A stretch of DNA of 64,000 nt from an uncultured Coriobacteriaceae bacterium (GCA_902777325.1 CACYTH010000003.1:147005-211004); one strand, 5' to 3'. Shown: positions 46,327 to 56,052, counted from the stretch's first letter. Notes: generated from the letters alone by a model not told the origin. Numbers and translations are program-made.

Positions 46327-47808
46327 CTAGCGGTGATAGTAGGTCCGCTTCTCGAACTTGGGCTCGCAGCAGACGTTGATGCCCAGCTGGCGGTAGGTGC
46401 GCTCGTCAGTGGGCGAGATGATCACCGAGAAGTAGGCGTCGCAACCCTTGAGCTGCTCGGCCGCCTCGATGACCGCTGCGGCAAGGGGGTTGGTGGCGGA
46501 GCTGATGGACAGCGCGATGAGCGTCTCGTCGGAGTGGAGACGCGGGTTCTTGCTGTGGAGATGCGCGATCTTGAGCTTGCAGATGGGCTCGAGGGCGTCG
46601 TTGCTCACCACATAGACGTCCTTATCCACGCCGGCGACGCGCTTGAGGGCGTTGAGCAGGAGCGACGAGGCGCAGCCCAGGATGGTGGACGTCTTGCCGG
46701 TGACGATGCTCCCGTCGGGCAGGACCATTGCGGCTGCGGGCATGCCCGTCTCCTCCTCCTTGGCGAGTGCCGCGGCTCGGGCGGGGGAGTAGTTCTTGTC
46801 GATGCCCACGTCGCTCATCAGCAGGCTGATGGTGGCGAGCTCGCTCTCGCCCACGCCGGTGCGCTCCAGGCGCTCGGCCGTGGTGAAGTAGCGGCGCACG
46901 ATCTCAGACTTGCCGGCGTCACGGCAGACCTCGTCGTCGCTGATGCAATGGCCCACCATGTTGACGCCCATGTCGGTGGGGCTCTGGTAGGGGCTCGTGC
47001 CGGCAATGCGCTCCATCATCGACTTGACCACCGGGAAGGTCTCCACGTCGCGGTTGTAGTTGACGGTGACCTTGCCATAGGCGTCCAGATGGAAGGGGTC
47101 GATGATGTTGCGGTCGTCGAGGTCTGCAGTCGCGGCCTCGTAGGCAACGTTGACGGGATGCTTGAGGGGCAGGTTCCACACGGGGAAGGTCTCGAACTTC
47201 GCGTAGCCGGCCCGCTCTCCGTGACTGGCCTCGTGGTAGAGCTGGGAGAGGCAGACGGCGAGCTTGCCCGATCCGGGACCGGGAGCCGTGACCACCACGA
47301 GCGGCTTGGTGGTCTTGGCGAACTCGTTCTTGCCAAAGCCCTCGTCGCTGACGATGAGGTCGACGTTTGCGGGGTAGCCATCGATGGGGTAGTGGCGGTA
47401 CACCGGGATGCCAAGAGCCTCGACGCGGGCCTGGTAGGCCTCGGCGTGGGGCTGGCCCGCAAAGCGCGTGATCACGATGCCGCCGATGCCGATGCCCATG
47501 CCGCGGAAGATGTCGAGCAGGCGCAGCGCGTCCTCGGCGTAAGGAATGCCGAGGTCAGAGCGCCTCTTGTCCTTCTCGATGTCGTTGGCGTTGAGTGCCA
47601 CGAGGACCTCGGCATCGTTTGCGAGGCTCGAGAGCATGCGCGCCTTGAGGTCGGGCTCGAACCCGGGCAGAACGCGCGAGGCGTGGTAGTCGTCAAAGAG
47701 CTTGCCGCCAAACTCGAGGTAGAGCTTTCCGCCAAACTGGTCGACGCGCTCGCGGATGCGCTTGGACTGCATCTCGATGTACTTGTCCTTATCAAAGCCC
47801 TTCTGCAT
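46327..47808 (-). CDS. DUF1846 family protein
   Basis: 493 residues, the usual length. The N-terminal QSKRIRERVDQFGGKLYLEFGG (quoted here only as family-like), the phosphate-loop-like TAPGPGSGKLAVCLSQLYHE and the C-terminal DERTYRQLGINVCCEP are typical. Structures of the family show a P-loop-like core; the function is unknown. GGAGG precedes the ATG. Divergent from the double-HTH gene with a 259-base gap. Confidence 0.88.
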   Translation of the reverse strand: MQKGFDKDKYIEMQSKRIRERVDQFGGKLYLEFGGKLFDDYHASRVLPGFEPDLKARMLSSLANDAEVLVALNANDIEKDKRRSDLGIPYAEDALRLLDIFRGMGIGIGGIVITRFAGQPHAEAYQARVEALGIPVYRHYPIDGYPANVDLIVSDEGFGKNEFAKTTKPLVVVTAPGPGSGKLAVCLSQLYHEASHGERAGYAKFETFPVWNLPLKHPVNVAYEAATADLDDRNIIDPFHLDAYGKVTVNYNRDVETFPVVKSMMERIAGTSPYQSPTDMGVNMVGHCISDDEVCRDAGKSEIVRRYFTTAERLERTGVGESELATISLLMSDVGIDKNYSPARAAALAKEEETGMPAAAMVLPDGSIVTGKTSTILGCASSLLLNALKRVAGVDKDVYVVSNDALEPICKLKIAHLHSKNPRLHSDETLIALSISSATNPLAAAVIEAAEQLKGCDAYFSVIISPTDERTYRQLGINVCCEPKFEKRTYYHR

Positions 47809-48067
47809 GAGACCTCCTGCCTTGGCCGCAATTCAATAGTTTTCTATTTTAGCAAGCTCGTCACTAATGGGGATGCAGGGACGCGTATTTGTTGGTAGGT
47901 ATTAGCAATGCGTACACCTATTCAACAATGCCAAGGTTGGCACGAGTTGCCTTTGTCAGCGGCAGGTAAGCTACATTGATTTAACCAACGTGAGAATGCC
48001 AAGGTCAGTCGCCAGCGTTCGCTCTGCCCGACCCGCTTGCCGTGAGCCATGGACGAGAGGACCCAGC

Positions 48068-48619
48068 GTGTCGTTTGTGTCGACCCTCAACGAGTACTGC
48101 AACTTGCTCGGGTGCTCGAGCAAGGACCTCGCTGAGCGCAGTGGAATCTCGCCCTCTACCCTCAGCAGATACCGCAGTGGAAGACGCACTCCCTTCTATG
48201 ACGGGGAGAGCATACATAAGCTTGCCGCTGGAATTGTGTCAATTGCACAAGAGCGAGGCGTGGAGGGTATCGGAACCGAGGAAGAGGTCGTCAGCGAGCT
48301 CCTGAGTGGCATCAACCACAGCTCGACGAGCTTCTCTCGCCGCCTTGACGCCCTTATGCGCAAGCTCCAGATCTCTAACGTGGAGATGGCACGCCAGGTT
48401 GCCGTCGACCCATCGTATCTCTCGCGAATCCGCAATGGCAGGCGCTCGCCGGCAGACCCGCAGGGTCTTGCCTTGCGCTGCGCCGAGTTCATCGTCGCAC
48501 GCAGGCAGGATCGCGATCTCTTGCGAGATGCCCTGCAGGTCCCAGGGGACGATGACGGCCATGCGCGCAGCGACGAGGAGGCCAAGGAGCTCATTGCCCG
48601 CTGGCTGCTTGATCGGTAG
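48068..48619 (+). CDS. Regulator-like protein with two helix-turn-helix repeats
   Basis: 183 residues from the GTG at 48068 (GAGAGGA upstream). Two copies of an XRE-like helix-turn-helix occur: LAERSGISPSTLSRYRSGRR near residues 19-38 and MARQVAVDPSYLSRIRNGRR near 103-122. The recognition helices are similar (STLSRYRSGRR and SYLSRIRNGRR), so the protein is an internal duplication. There is no effector or dimer domain between them. It may bind two half-sites as a monomer. The target is unknown; the divergent DUF1846 gene is one candidate. Confidence 0.7.
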   Translation: MSFVSTLNEYCNLLGCSSKDLAERSGISPSTLSRYRSGRRTPFYDGESIHKLAAGIVSIAQERGVEGIGTEEEVVSELLSGINHSSTSFSRRLDALMRKLQISNVEMARQVAVDPSYLSRIRNGRRSPADPQGLALRCAEFIVARRQDRDLLRDALQVPGDDDGHARSDEEAKELIARWLLDR

Positions 48620-48776
48620 CAGATTTCATCGCGCCAGACGCAAGGGCGGGCAGCCAACCAGTTGCCCGCTCTCGTGCTGTGCCTGTGATTTGTGCGTACG
48701 CCCTACAGTGGGCGTCCATGGGAAAGACCGTTGCCGCTTGGCGCCAAGAGACTGGTCTCCGAAGACGGTCGCCACG

Positions 48777-49100
48777 CTAGAACCTCACGCGGAGGTCCTT
48801 CTCGCCTTGGACCAGCGCTATGTCGTCCTTCTCGTCGATGACGTAGCGGATCGGGTAGCTCGCATACTGACGGTCGAACAGCGTGAAGTACACCGCGAGG
48901 TCGTGGCTTGGCCCCTGCAGCTCCATGCTCACGCTGCCATCGGGCTCGTTGCGGACCCAACCTACCAGACCAAGCTCGTTGGCCACCCTGCGCGCCGTCC
49001 AGCGAAACCCGACGCCCTGCACCTCGCCCACAAAGTGAAGGCGCAGCCTCCGCATGAGGTTGGGGTCGTGGCCTTGCGCTTTGCTTGTGGTGGCTGCCAT
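48777..49100 (-). CDS. acyP: Acylphosphatase
   Basis: 107 residues. Phosphate-binding loop GEVQGVGFRW with Arg33 and catalytic Asn51 in VGWVRNEPDGSV, the two essential residues. It hydrolyses acyl phosphates such as acetyl phosphate or carbamoyl phosphate. AAAGGAG lies nine bases before the ATG at 49100; a shorter start at 49055 would still contain the domain. Confidence 0.9.
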   Translation of the reverse strand: MAATTSKAQGHDPNLMRRLRLHFVGEVQGVGFRWTARRVANELGLVGWVRNEPDGSVSMELQGPSHDLAVYFTLFDRQYASYPIRYVIDEKDDIALVQGEKDLRVRF

Positions 49101-49236
49101 GACGAGGCGCTCCTTTTGCTCAAGACGTGCAGCAGACGTGGCAGAATTGTCACATGCGGTGGACGGGCAATACAATAGCATGCGAAGACGTGTTGGCCGT
49201 GCGGCCGCATCGGCTGTCTGTCAGGAGGAACGTCCC

Positions 49237-51183
49237 ATGAGCCTTACCAGAAGAAGTCTTCTCTCCCTTATGGGGGCAAGTGGCGTGGCGGGCTTGGCTG
49301 CCTGCGCCAATCTGCCGGAACGCTACGGCGAGGAGCAAGAGCCCGCTGTCGAGGAGACCGAGGTTGAGGAGGAGCCCAAGGAGCCCGAGATCGACCTTGA
49401 CGAGTTCGCGGACCTCGCGCTCGACATGCAGGCCTGGAACTATGACGAGGCCAACGACTGCTACTACCAGCTCGGTCTGCCCTACTGCCTCACCCCCGGA
49501 AGCGAGCAGTACGAGTCGCTCTCCATCTTTGTGCCGGGTGCCTATCTCAAGGGCACCAAGCATGGTCGCACCTGGGAGTGCGAGGTGGATCCCGATGCCA
49601 CCGTAGGCGGCTTCACCCCCGCCACCGCACCCGTCGCCCTGCCCATCAACTCCCCGAGCTGCAGTGCCCAGGAGTGCCCGACCAGCTACTCGTACGAGGG
49701 CCTGGGACGCTATCTCTCGGCCGGCATCGTGTACGTCTATGCGGGCTTCAGGGGACGCAGCGGTGGCTACGAGTCCACCACGCAGGAGTACTTTGCCGGT
49801 GGCGCGCCCTGGTTGGTGAGCGACCTCAAGGCCGTCGTGCGCTTCTTGCGCTACAACGCGTCCGTGCTGCCCTGTGACACCACGCGCGTCTTCTCGTTTG
49901 GCTATGGCGGCGGAGCTGCCGCGGCGGCCATGGCGGGCGTGAGCGGCGCGTCCGAGCTCTATCTGCCCTACCTGCAGGAGCTTGGCGCGGCGACGCACGA
50001 TGCGGAGGGCGCCGACCTCTCCGACGACCTCTACGGCCTTGGCCTGTGGTGCCCCATGGGCGCGTTCAGCTCGTCTGACGCTGCCTACGAGTGGATGATG
50101 GGCCAGTACTCGAGCGAGGGGACGCGTGCCGATGGCATCTGGACGCAGCAGCTCTCGCGTGACCTTGCCGATGCGTATGCAAGCTACGTCAACGGCTTGG
50201 GCATGACGGACGCGGACGGCAACCTGCTGCAGCTCGACCGCATCGATGACGGCACGTTTACGGGCGGAAGCTACTACGACTACCTCGTGGGGCTCGTCTC
50301 CGAGGCGGCTGGCGACTTCCTCGGTCGCACGGACTTCCCCTATGCGGCCGTTCCCATCGATCGCGCGGTGCGAAACTTCCCAGGCGACCCCATGCTCGCC
50401 GCAAGCCCCCAGGCTCCCGAGGCCGAGGGCGAGGAGCAGACCAGCACGGGCGTGCGCCAGATCCAGGCGACGGTGTACGACACGGTGGAGAGCTACGTCT
50501 CCACGCTCAATGCCGACGGACGCTGGCTTACCTACAACGCAAGCAGGGGAGAGACGGACGTCACGGGGCTGTGGGACTTCGTCCTGGCCTGCAGGAAGCC
50601 GAGCAGGGACGTTTGTGCCTACGACCTGATCGACCGCTCCGGTCTTGCCAACCAGCTCTTTGGTACGGACGAGAAGCCCTCTCTTCACTTTGACGGCATG
50701 GTCGCGCAGCTGGTTGAGGCCAACCACGAGCGCTACGCCGCAGACGAGGGATGGAATGAGGAGCTCGTGGCTGAGTGGCGCGGCGACCTTGCGGAGACCG
50801 ACACGCTCGAGCTGACGGTGGCCGACCGTGTGGCCATGTCCGACCCGATCGCGATGCTTGTGGGCGGTGGGGACGAGGACGCCCAGAAGCTCGTCGTCGC
50901 GCCGCACTGGCGCATCAACACGGGTCTCATGCAGGCGGAGACCACCTTTGCCAACGAGGTCAACCTGGCCCTGCTCCTGTCTGCGCACGAGGGTGTGAGC
51001 GACGTGGCGTTTACGCCGGTCTGGGGTGCCGGCTACGAGCTCGCCGAGCGCGAGGGAGACCCGGAGGACCAGCTGGTGGCCTGGATGGTCTCGTGCTGTC
51101 CGGAGGAGCCCCAGGCCGAGGCTGAGCCAGAGGCTGAGACCGACACCGAAGCCGAGGCCGAGACGGACGACGAAAACGCTTAA
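49237..51183 (+). CDS. Tannase-like lipoprotein lacking the catalytic triad
   Basis: 648 residues. Signal peptide with twin Arg (TRRSLL) and lipobox LAAC (Cys23), then an acidic linker to residue 60. The rest follows subtype A tannase/feruloyl-esterase-like proteins: YESLSIFVPGAY, RVFSFGYGGGAAAA (219-230), LGLWCPMGAFSSSDAAYEW and PVWGAGYELAE. In active relatives the second motif contains GTSAGG with the nucleophile Ser and the last has a catalytic His; both are replaced here (Gly and Gly). An anchored binding protein is more likely than an esterase. Acidic C-terminal tail of Glu/Ala repeats. AGGAGGA precedes the ATG. Confidence 0.72.
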   Translation: MSLTRRSLLSLMGASGVAGLAACANLPERYGEEQEPAVEETEVEEEPKEPEIDLDEFADLALDMQAWNYDEANDCYYQLGLPYCLTPGSEQYESLSIFVPGAYLKGTKHGRTWECEVDPDATVGGFTPATAPVALPINSPSCSAQECPTSYSYEGLGRYLSAGIVYVYAGFRGRSGGYESTTQEYFAGGAPWLVSDLKAVVRFLRYNASVLPCDTTRVFSFGYGGGAAAAAMAGVSGASELYLPYLQELGAATHDAEGADLSDDLYGLGLWCPMGAFSSSDAAYEWMMGQYSSEGTRADGIWTQQLSRDLADAYASYVNGLGMTDADGNLLQLDRIDDGTFTGGSYYDYLVGLVSEAAGDFLGRTDFPYAAVPIDRAVRNFPGDPMLAASPQAPEAEGEEQTSTGVRQIQATVYDTVESYVSTLNADGRWLTYNASRGETDVTGLWDFVLACRKPSRDVCAYDLIDRSGLANQLFGTDEKPSLHFDGMVAQLVEANHERYAADEGWNEELVAEWRGDLAETDTLELTVADRVAMSDPIAMLVGGGDEDAQKLVVAPHWRINTGLMQAETTFANEVNLALLLSAHEGVSDVAFTPVWGAGYELAEREGDPEDQLVAWMVSCCPEEPQAEAEPEAETDTEAEAETDDENA

Positions 51184-51238
51184 ACATACGCGATGTGCTT
51201 TTGCAATGCAATAGCCAATCGACTAACAGGCAGATATG

Positions 51239-51282
51239 ACCTCCCTTCGTGGTATTATTGAATGACCGACACGAAGGGAGGT
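51239..51282 (+). promoter_or_regulatory. carD promoter flanked by a 13-bp perfect inverted repeat
   Basis: ACCTCCCTTCGTG (51239-51251) is the exact complement of CACGAAGGGAGGT (51270-51282). Between them lies an extended -10 box (TGGTATTAT, 51250-51258). The right arm contains the carD ribosome binding site. On DNA it could be an operator over the promoter; on a read-through transcript it would hide that site. Confidence 0.5.
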
Positions 51283-51289
51283 GTGGCAT

Positions 51290-51790
51290 ATGTACCAAAC
51301 TGGTGAGTACATAGTCCATCCGGGTCAGGGCGTCTGCAAGGTGGACGAGATCGTCGCAGAGCCCCAGGAGACCTACATGCTGCTTCCCGTGGGTACGCGC
51401 AACCCCATGCGCATCAGCTTCCCCGTAGCAAGCGAGTCGCGTCTGAGGCCGGTGCTCTCGCGCGGCGAGGCCGAGGCTCTCATCGACGAGTATCCGCAGA
51501 TGGATGTCGACGACTACACCGAGCACAGCATGGCACTCGAGGAGGAGCACTTCAAAAACCAGATTCGGCGCGGCACCTGCCGTGACTCGGTGCGTGTGGT
51601 CAAGACCTTCCGCAAGCGCATCGCTGACGTCAAATCGCGCAACAAGAAGCCTCCCGTGGTGTACGAGCGCATCCTCAAGCAGGCGAGCGAGCGGTCGCTG
51701 TCCGAGCTCGCCGTGGCGCTGGGTATCACACCCGACGACGTCCGCGCGCTGTTCGAGGGCCAGGACGGGGAGGACTTCTCCCTCAACTAG
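51290..51790 (+). CDS. CarD-family transcription factor
   Basis: 166 residues. N-terminal CarD/CdnL domain (residues 1-60: GEYIVHPGQGVCKVDEI) binds the RNA polymerase beta subunit; the C-terminal helical part (about 75-160) binds upstream DNA and stabilises the open complex in actinobacterial homologues. The ATG at 51290 has GGGAGGT seven bases upstream; the site is part of an inverted repeat. Monocistronic or followed by the ACT gene after 151 bases. Confidence 0.88.
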   Translation: MYQTGEYIVHPGQGVCKVDEIVAEPQETYMLLPVGTRNPMRISFPVASESRLRPVLSRGEAEALIDEYPQMDVDDYTEHSMALEEEHFKNQIRRGTCRDSVRVVKTFRKRIADVKSRNKKPPVVYERILKQASERSLSELAVALGITPDDVRALFEGQDGEDFSLN

Positions 51791-51941
51791 GCCCGTCTGC
51801 ATGGCAGCCGACAGGTGCGGGTCGGCTTGGGTCCGCACCTGTTTCCATCTGGGCTCAAGCGTATGGCGGTACGGGGGAGACGCGGTCCATAGCGTACAAT
51901 TGCCAAACCAACAATTCGCATCCCAGTAGTTTGGAAACGAC

Positions 51942-52238
51942 ATGGCTACCATCTCTGACGCACCCAACGGCTGCGCAATCATCAGCGTTCTGGGCAGCGA
52001 CCGATCCGGCATCGTCGCCGCCGTTGCTGGCATTCTGGCTGGTCACGATGTCAACATCCTCGACATCTCGCAGACCATCCTGCAGGGCATCTTCACCATG
52101 ACGATGCTGGTTGACATGAGTGCGTCGGATGCGGACTTCCTGACGGTCCAGAGCGAGCTCAACGCCCTCTCCGAGCAGCTTGGCGTGCAGATCACGCTGC
52201 AGCGCGAGGAAGTCTTCAAGTTCATGTATCGTCTCTAG
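51942..52238 (+). CDS. ACT-domain protein (UPF0237/GcvR-like)
   Basis: 98 residues, essentially two ACT-like units in one: GCAIISVLGSDRSGIVAAV starts the ligand-binding fold and ends in EVFKFMYRL. In many Firmicutes the gene precedes a PFL-like DUF711 gene; here citrate synthase follows after 44 bases, so a shared transcript is likely. Binding of an amino acid is expected. The ribosome binding site is weak (GGA). Confidence 0.87.
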   Translation: MATISDAPNGCAIISVLGSDRSGIVAAVAGILAGHDVNILDISQTILQGIFTMTMLVDMSASDADFLTVQSELNALSEQLGVQITLQREEVFKFMYRL

Positions 52239-52282
52239 GCTTGGCCTGCCCACCTTGTGGCATTCGTTTGCAAGGAGCTCAC

Positions 52283-53737
52283 ATGACCAATCCCGTCTAT
52301 ACCGGCCACACGCGCCGCTATCTTACGAGGGTTGACACCTCGGCCCTCGATCGCGTTGCCGATGCCTACCCCATGCCTTCCGTGGGCCTGGGTCTCCCGC
52401 CCATCTCCGAGCAGCTCTACGATGGCATGAACCGCGTGGACAAGGTTCCGCCGGAGCTGTACACGCGCTTCGACGTCAAGCGCGGCCTGCGCAACGCCGA
52501 CGGCTCGGGCGTCCTGGTGGGACTCACCACCATCTCCAACGTGCACGGCTACAACAAGGTCGACGGGCGCGTGGAGCCTGACGAGGGAGACCTCAAGTAT
52601 CGCGGGTACCACATCGCCGACCTGGTGAGCGCCGCCCAGTCGGAGGGTCGCTTTGGCTACGAGGAGTGCGCCTATCTGCTGCTCTCTGGCTCGCTGCCCA
52701 GCCGTGCCGAGCTCGACGACTTCATGGCACGCATCGGCTCGCGGCGCCAGCTCCCCGAGGGCTACCTGGCGCTGTTCCCCCGCACCACCTACAGCCACTC
52801 GATCATGAACGTCCTGCAGCGCGCGACGCTGCTGCTCTACGCCTTCGACTCCAACCCTGACGACACCTCGCCCATCCATGAGGTCGACGTCGCGCTCTCG
52901 CTTCTGGGCCGCTGGCCGCGCATCGCGAGCCTGGCCCATGCCGCATACGTGGCCGACGAGAACAACGAGCGCCTGCGGATTCCTCCTGCGCGCGAGGACT
53001 ACTCCATGGCCGAAACGATCCTTGACGTCCTTCGTGGCGACGAGGGCTTCACCCGCGACGAGGCCATGCTGCTCGACGTCATGCTCATGCTGCATGCGGA
53101 GCACGGCGGTGGCAACAACTCGACCTTCACCACGCGCGTGCTCTCGTCCTCGGGCACTGACGCCTACTCCGCGTACACGGGTGCGCTCGGCTCGCTCAAG
53201 GGGCCAAAGCACGGAGGCGCCAACTACAAGGCCGGCGAGATGATCGAGGACATCGCAGCCCATGTGAAGGACTGGGGCAGCGACGACGAGGTGGGTGCCT
53301 ACATCGAGAAGATCCTTCGCCGCGAGGCCTTCGACCGCACGGGCCTCATCTACGGGCTTGGCCACGCCGTCTACACCGTGACTGACCCGCGCGCCGAGAT
53401 CGTGCGCGAGTATGCCGCCGACCTTGCGGCCAAGAAGGGCCAGACCGACAAGCTCGAGCTCATCAAGCGCGTGGAGAGTCTCGGTCCCAAGCTCATGCGC
53501 GAGGTGCGCGGCATCAAGAAGCCCATCAGCACCAACATCGACATGTATACCGGCTTTGTCTATGACATGCTTGGCATTCCGCAGGACATGTTCACGCCCA
53601 TCTTTGCCATCGCACGCATGGCTGGCTGGGCAGCACACCGCATGGAGGAGCTCTACGGTCCGGCGCGTATCATCCGCCCGGCGTACAACTCCTATCTGAC
53701 CGATCAGGTCTACGTGCCGCTGGACCAGCGTCCGTAG
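52283..53737 (+). CDS. gltA: Citrate synthase
   Basis: 484 residues. Catalytic segments are visible: LMLHAEHGGGNNSTF (first His), LKGPKHGGAN (second His) and NIDMYTGFVYDMLGIP (Asp), with GLGHAVYTVTDPRA for CoA. It condenses oxaloacetate and acetyl-CoA. In an anaerobe it probably feeds 2-oxoglutarate and glutamate synthesis. The ATG at 52283 follows AAGGAG. A methylcitrate synthase role is possible but no prp genes are adjacent. Confidence 0.9.
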   Translation: MTNPVYTGHTRRYLTRVDTSALDRVADAYPMPSVGLGLPPISEQLYDGMNRVDKVPPELYTRFDVKRGLRNADGSGVLVGLTTISNVHGYNKVDGRVEPDEGDLKYRGYHIADLVSAAQSEGRFGYEECAYLLLSGSLPSRAELDDFMARIGSRRQLPEGYLALFPRTTYSHSIMNVLQRATLLLYAFDSNPDDTSPIHEVDVALSLLGRWPRIASLAHAAYVADENNERLRIPPAREDYSMAETILDVLRGDEGFTRDEAMLLDVMLMLHAEHGGGNNSTFTTRVLSSSGTDAYSAYTGALGSLKGPKHGGANYKAGEMIEDIAAHVKDWGSDDEVGAYIEKILRREAFDRTGLIYGLGHAVYTVTDPRAEIVREYAADLAAKKGQTDKLELIKRVESLGPKLMREVRGIKKPISTNIDMYTGFVYDMLGIPQDMFTPIFAIARMAGWAAHRMEELYGPARIIRPAYNSYLTDQVYVPLDQRP

Positions 53738-53763
53738 GACGGCGCAGATCTGCAGGATACGAA

Positions 53764-53808
53764 CGAGGGCCACCTGGCGCCGCATCTCGCGGCATCAGGT
53801 GGCCCTCG
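53764..53808. terminator. Bidirectional hairpin terminator
   Basis: Perfect 13-bp stem (53764-53776 with 53796-53808), between convergent citrate synthase and kup genes. Confidence 0.75.
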
Positions 53809-53829
53809 GCCTTGCATATGGTGTCGGAG

Positions 53830-56052
53830 CTACTCCTCTTCCTCCTCCGAGTCGAGGAGCAGGGCGTCAAACTGCGCGGTGTTGCCACCAATGAGGTCCT
53901 GGGCAGCCTCGAGGGCGTGCTCCTCGCGCTGGCTGGCCATGTCCGCGGAGAAGATGTCGACGTCCTCTTCCTTCTTGTGGCGCTCGACCGTGCGCGTGCT
54001 GATCGGGTCGCGATACTTCTGCGGCGCAAGACGCGTGAGCGTGGTCGCAGGCTTGACCTTGGAGAACAGCGGCACGGTCTCGTAGATGATCGACGAGTTC
54101 TCCAGGCCGTACCAGCGGTCGGGCGAGCCGCAGTGGCTGCGGATGGCGTACTTTGCGTTCATCGTGCGGTAGTCGCGCGGCGAGAGGTTGCTCTCCGGGG
54201 CAAGCACCTTGCGCAGCATGCAGAAGCGGAAGTCGCCCACGTTGCCAGGGTTGCGGTAGATGGAGTACGCGCGCGGCTGCGGGGCAAGCTCGCCAGAGGC
54301 GATGAGGTCCACGACCACCTGGCGCAGGTAGGTGTTGATGCGCTGGTTGACCTTGAATCCCAGCTGCAGCTGCACCTTGAAGATGAAGTCCGTGCCAAAG
54401 GTGTTGACCGTGTAGGTGCTGGTGTAGGGCTCGTCGGTCACGTGGACGTTGATGAACCAATAGGTGCGGGCACGCTTGGGACGCTTGTCGAGGATCGAGT
54501 AGAGGATGTCTCGGTCGAGCAGGTCGGGCGAGGAGTCGTTGGTCAGGAACACCAGGTTGTCGGCGCGCACGTGGTGGGTCGTGTCGTTGCGAAGGCGCTC
54601 GAGCTGGTCGATGTAGTCGCGTACGGGAAGGAAGACCGTCTGCGTGCGCTCGATGGCCGTGCCGCGACGCCACACGTACATGACGTAGGCGAGTGCCGCG
54701 GAGAGGATGATCATCACGTAGCCGCCGTCAAAGAACATCGTGCAGCAGGAGATGAAGAACGAGAGCTCGATGGCACCGAAGATCACGGCAAAGACGCCGG
54801 CGAGCGCAGGCTTGCGCAGCACGCCGCCGACGTAGCTCACCAGAAGCGTGGTGGTCATGAGCATGGTCACCGTGATGGCGAGGCCGTAGGCGGCCTCCAT
54901 GCGCTCGGAGTTCTGGAAGAGCAGCACGATGAAGATGCAGCCCACCCACATGAGGTTGTTGACCAGCGGGATGTAGAGCTGGCCCTTGGTCTCGGAGGGG
55001 TAGTCGATCTTCATGTGGGGCATGAGGTCGAGACGCGTGGCCTCGGAGACCAGCGTGAACGATCCGGTGATGAGCGCCTGGCTGGCGATGATGGCGGCCA
55101 CGGTGGAAAGCAGGATGGCAAAGGGTCGCATGCCCTCGGGCAGCATCTGATAGAAGGGGTTGAGGCTCGGCAGCGCCGCCAGCTCTGCGTTGTTGGCGTT
55201 TGCCAGGCACCATGCGCCCTGGCCGAGGTAGTTCATGATGAGGCAGAGCTTGACCAGGGGCCAGGTGACGTAGATGTTGGACTTGCCCACGTGGCCCATG
55301 TCGGAGTAGAGGGCCTCGGCGCCGGTGGTGCACAGGAACACGAAGCCCAGGATCCTGAGGCCGGCGTGGTTGTTGGGCGAGAAGAGCAGCATCAGGCCGC
55401 GCGCCGGGTTGAGTGCGCGCAGCACGCCCGGGTTGCCGATGAAGTGCACGAGTCCGGATCCGCCCAAGAAGAGGAACCACAGGGTCATGACCGGGCCAAA
55501 GAGCTTGCCGATGCTGGAGGTGCCGGCCTTCTGCATGAAGAACAGCGCGCAGATGATGGCGATGGTGATGGCTACCACCTTCATCTGGTCGTCTCCGATG
55601 ATCTTGTAGCCCAGTGGGATGGACCGCAGGCCCTCGATGGCGGTGGTCACCGTGACGGCAGGCGTGAGGATGCCGTCAGCGAGGAGCGCCGCGCCTCCGA
55701 CCATGGCGGGCAGGATGAGCCAGCGTGCCACGCGTCTGACCAGGCTGTAGAGGGCAAAGATGCCGCCCTCGCCGTGGTTGTCCGCGCGCATGGCAACCAC
55801 CACGTACTTGACGGTGGTAACCAGGGTGATCGTCCAGATGACCAGAGAGAGGGCTCCGAGAATCAGCTCCTCGGTGACCGACGAGATTCCTCCGTTGCCG
55901 TTGACGATGGCCTTCATGACGTACATGGGTGAGGTGCCGATGTCGCCGTAGACGACGCCCAGCGTCACCAGCATCATGGCTGGGCTGAGGGCGATCTCGC
56001 TGCGATGCGACTTTGACTTGGGTGCGGCACCATCCGTTCCAGAACCGCTCAT
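53830..56052 (-). CDS. kup: Kup/HAK-family potassium transporter
   Basis: 740 residues. Twelve hydrophobic segments between about 30 and 460; the first loop GVVYGDIGTSPMYVM is the family signature, and GGAALLADGILTPAVTV follows. The C-terminal 280 residues are a soluble domain longer than in E. coli Kup, with an acidic end (EEEEE). Proton-coupled K+ uptake. The ATG at 56052 has AGGAG; the frame runs further upstream into AT-rich intergenic DNA without a site. Confidence 0.92.
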   Translation of the reverse strand: MSGSGTDGAAPKSKSHRSEIALSPAMMLVTLGVVYGDIGTSPMYVMKAIVNGNGGISSVTEELILGALSLVIWTITLVTTVKYVVVAMRADNHGEGGIFALYSLVRRVARWLILPAMVGGAALLADGILTPAVTVTTAIEGLRSIPLGYKIIGDDQMKVVAITIAIICALFFMQKAGTSSIGKLFGPVMTLWFLFLGGSGLVHFIGNPGVLRALNPARGLMLLFSPNNHAGLRILGFVFLCTTGAEALYSDMGHVGKSNIYVTWPLVKLCLIMNYLGQGAWCLANANNAELAALPSLNPFYQMLPEGMRPFAILLSTVAAIIASQALITGSFTLVSEATRLDLMPHMKIDYPSETKGQLYIPLVNNLMWVGCIFIVLLFQNSERMEAAYGLAITVTMLMTTTLLVSYVGGVLRKPALAGVFAVIFGAIELSFFISCCTMFFDGGYVMIILSAALAYVMYVWRRGTAIERTQTVFLPVRDYIDQLERLRNDTTHHVRADNLVFLTNDSSPDLLDRDILYSILDKRPKRARTYWFINVHVTDEPYTSTYTVNTFGTDFIFKVQLQLGFKVNQRINTYLRQVVVDLIASGELAPQPRAYSIYRNPGNVGDFRFCMLRKVLAPESNLSPRDYRTMNAKYAIRSHCGSPDRWYGLENSSIIYETVPLFSKVKPATTLTRLAPQKYRDPISTRTVERHKKEEDVDIFSADMASQREEHALEAAQDLIGGNTAQFDALLLDSEEEEE

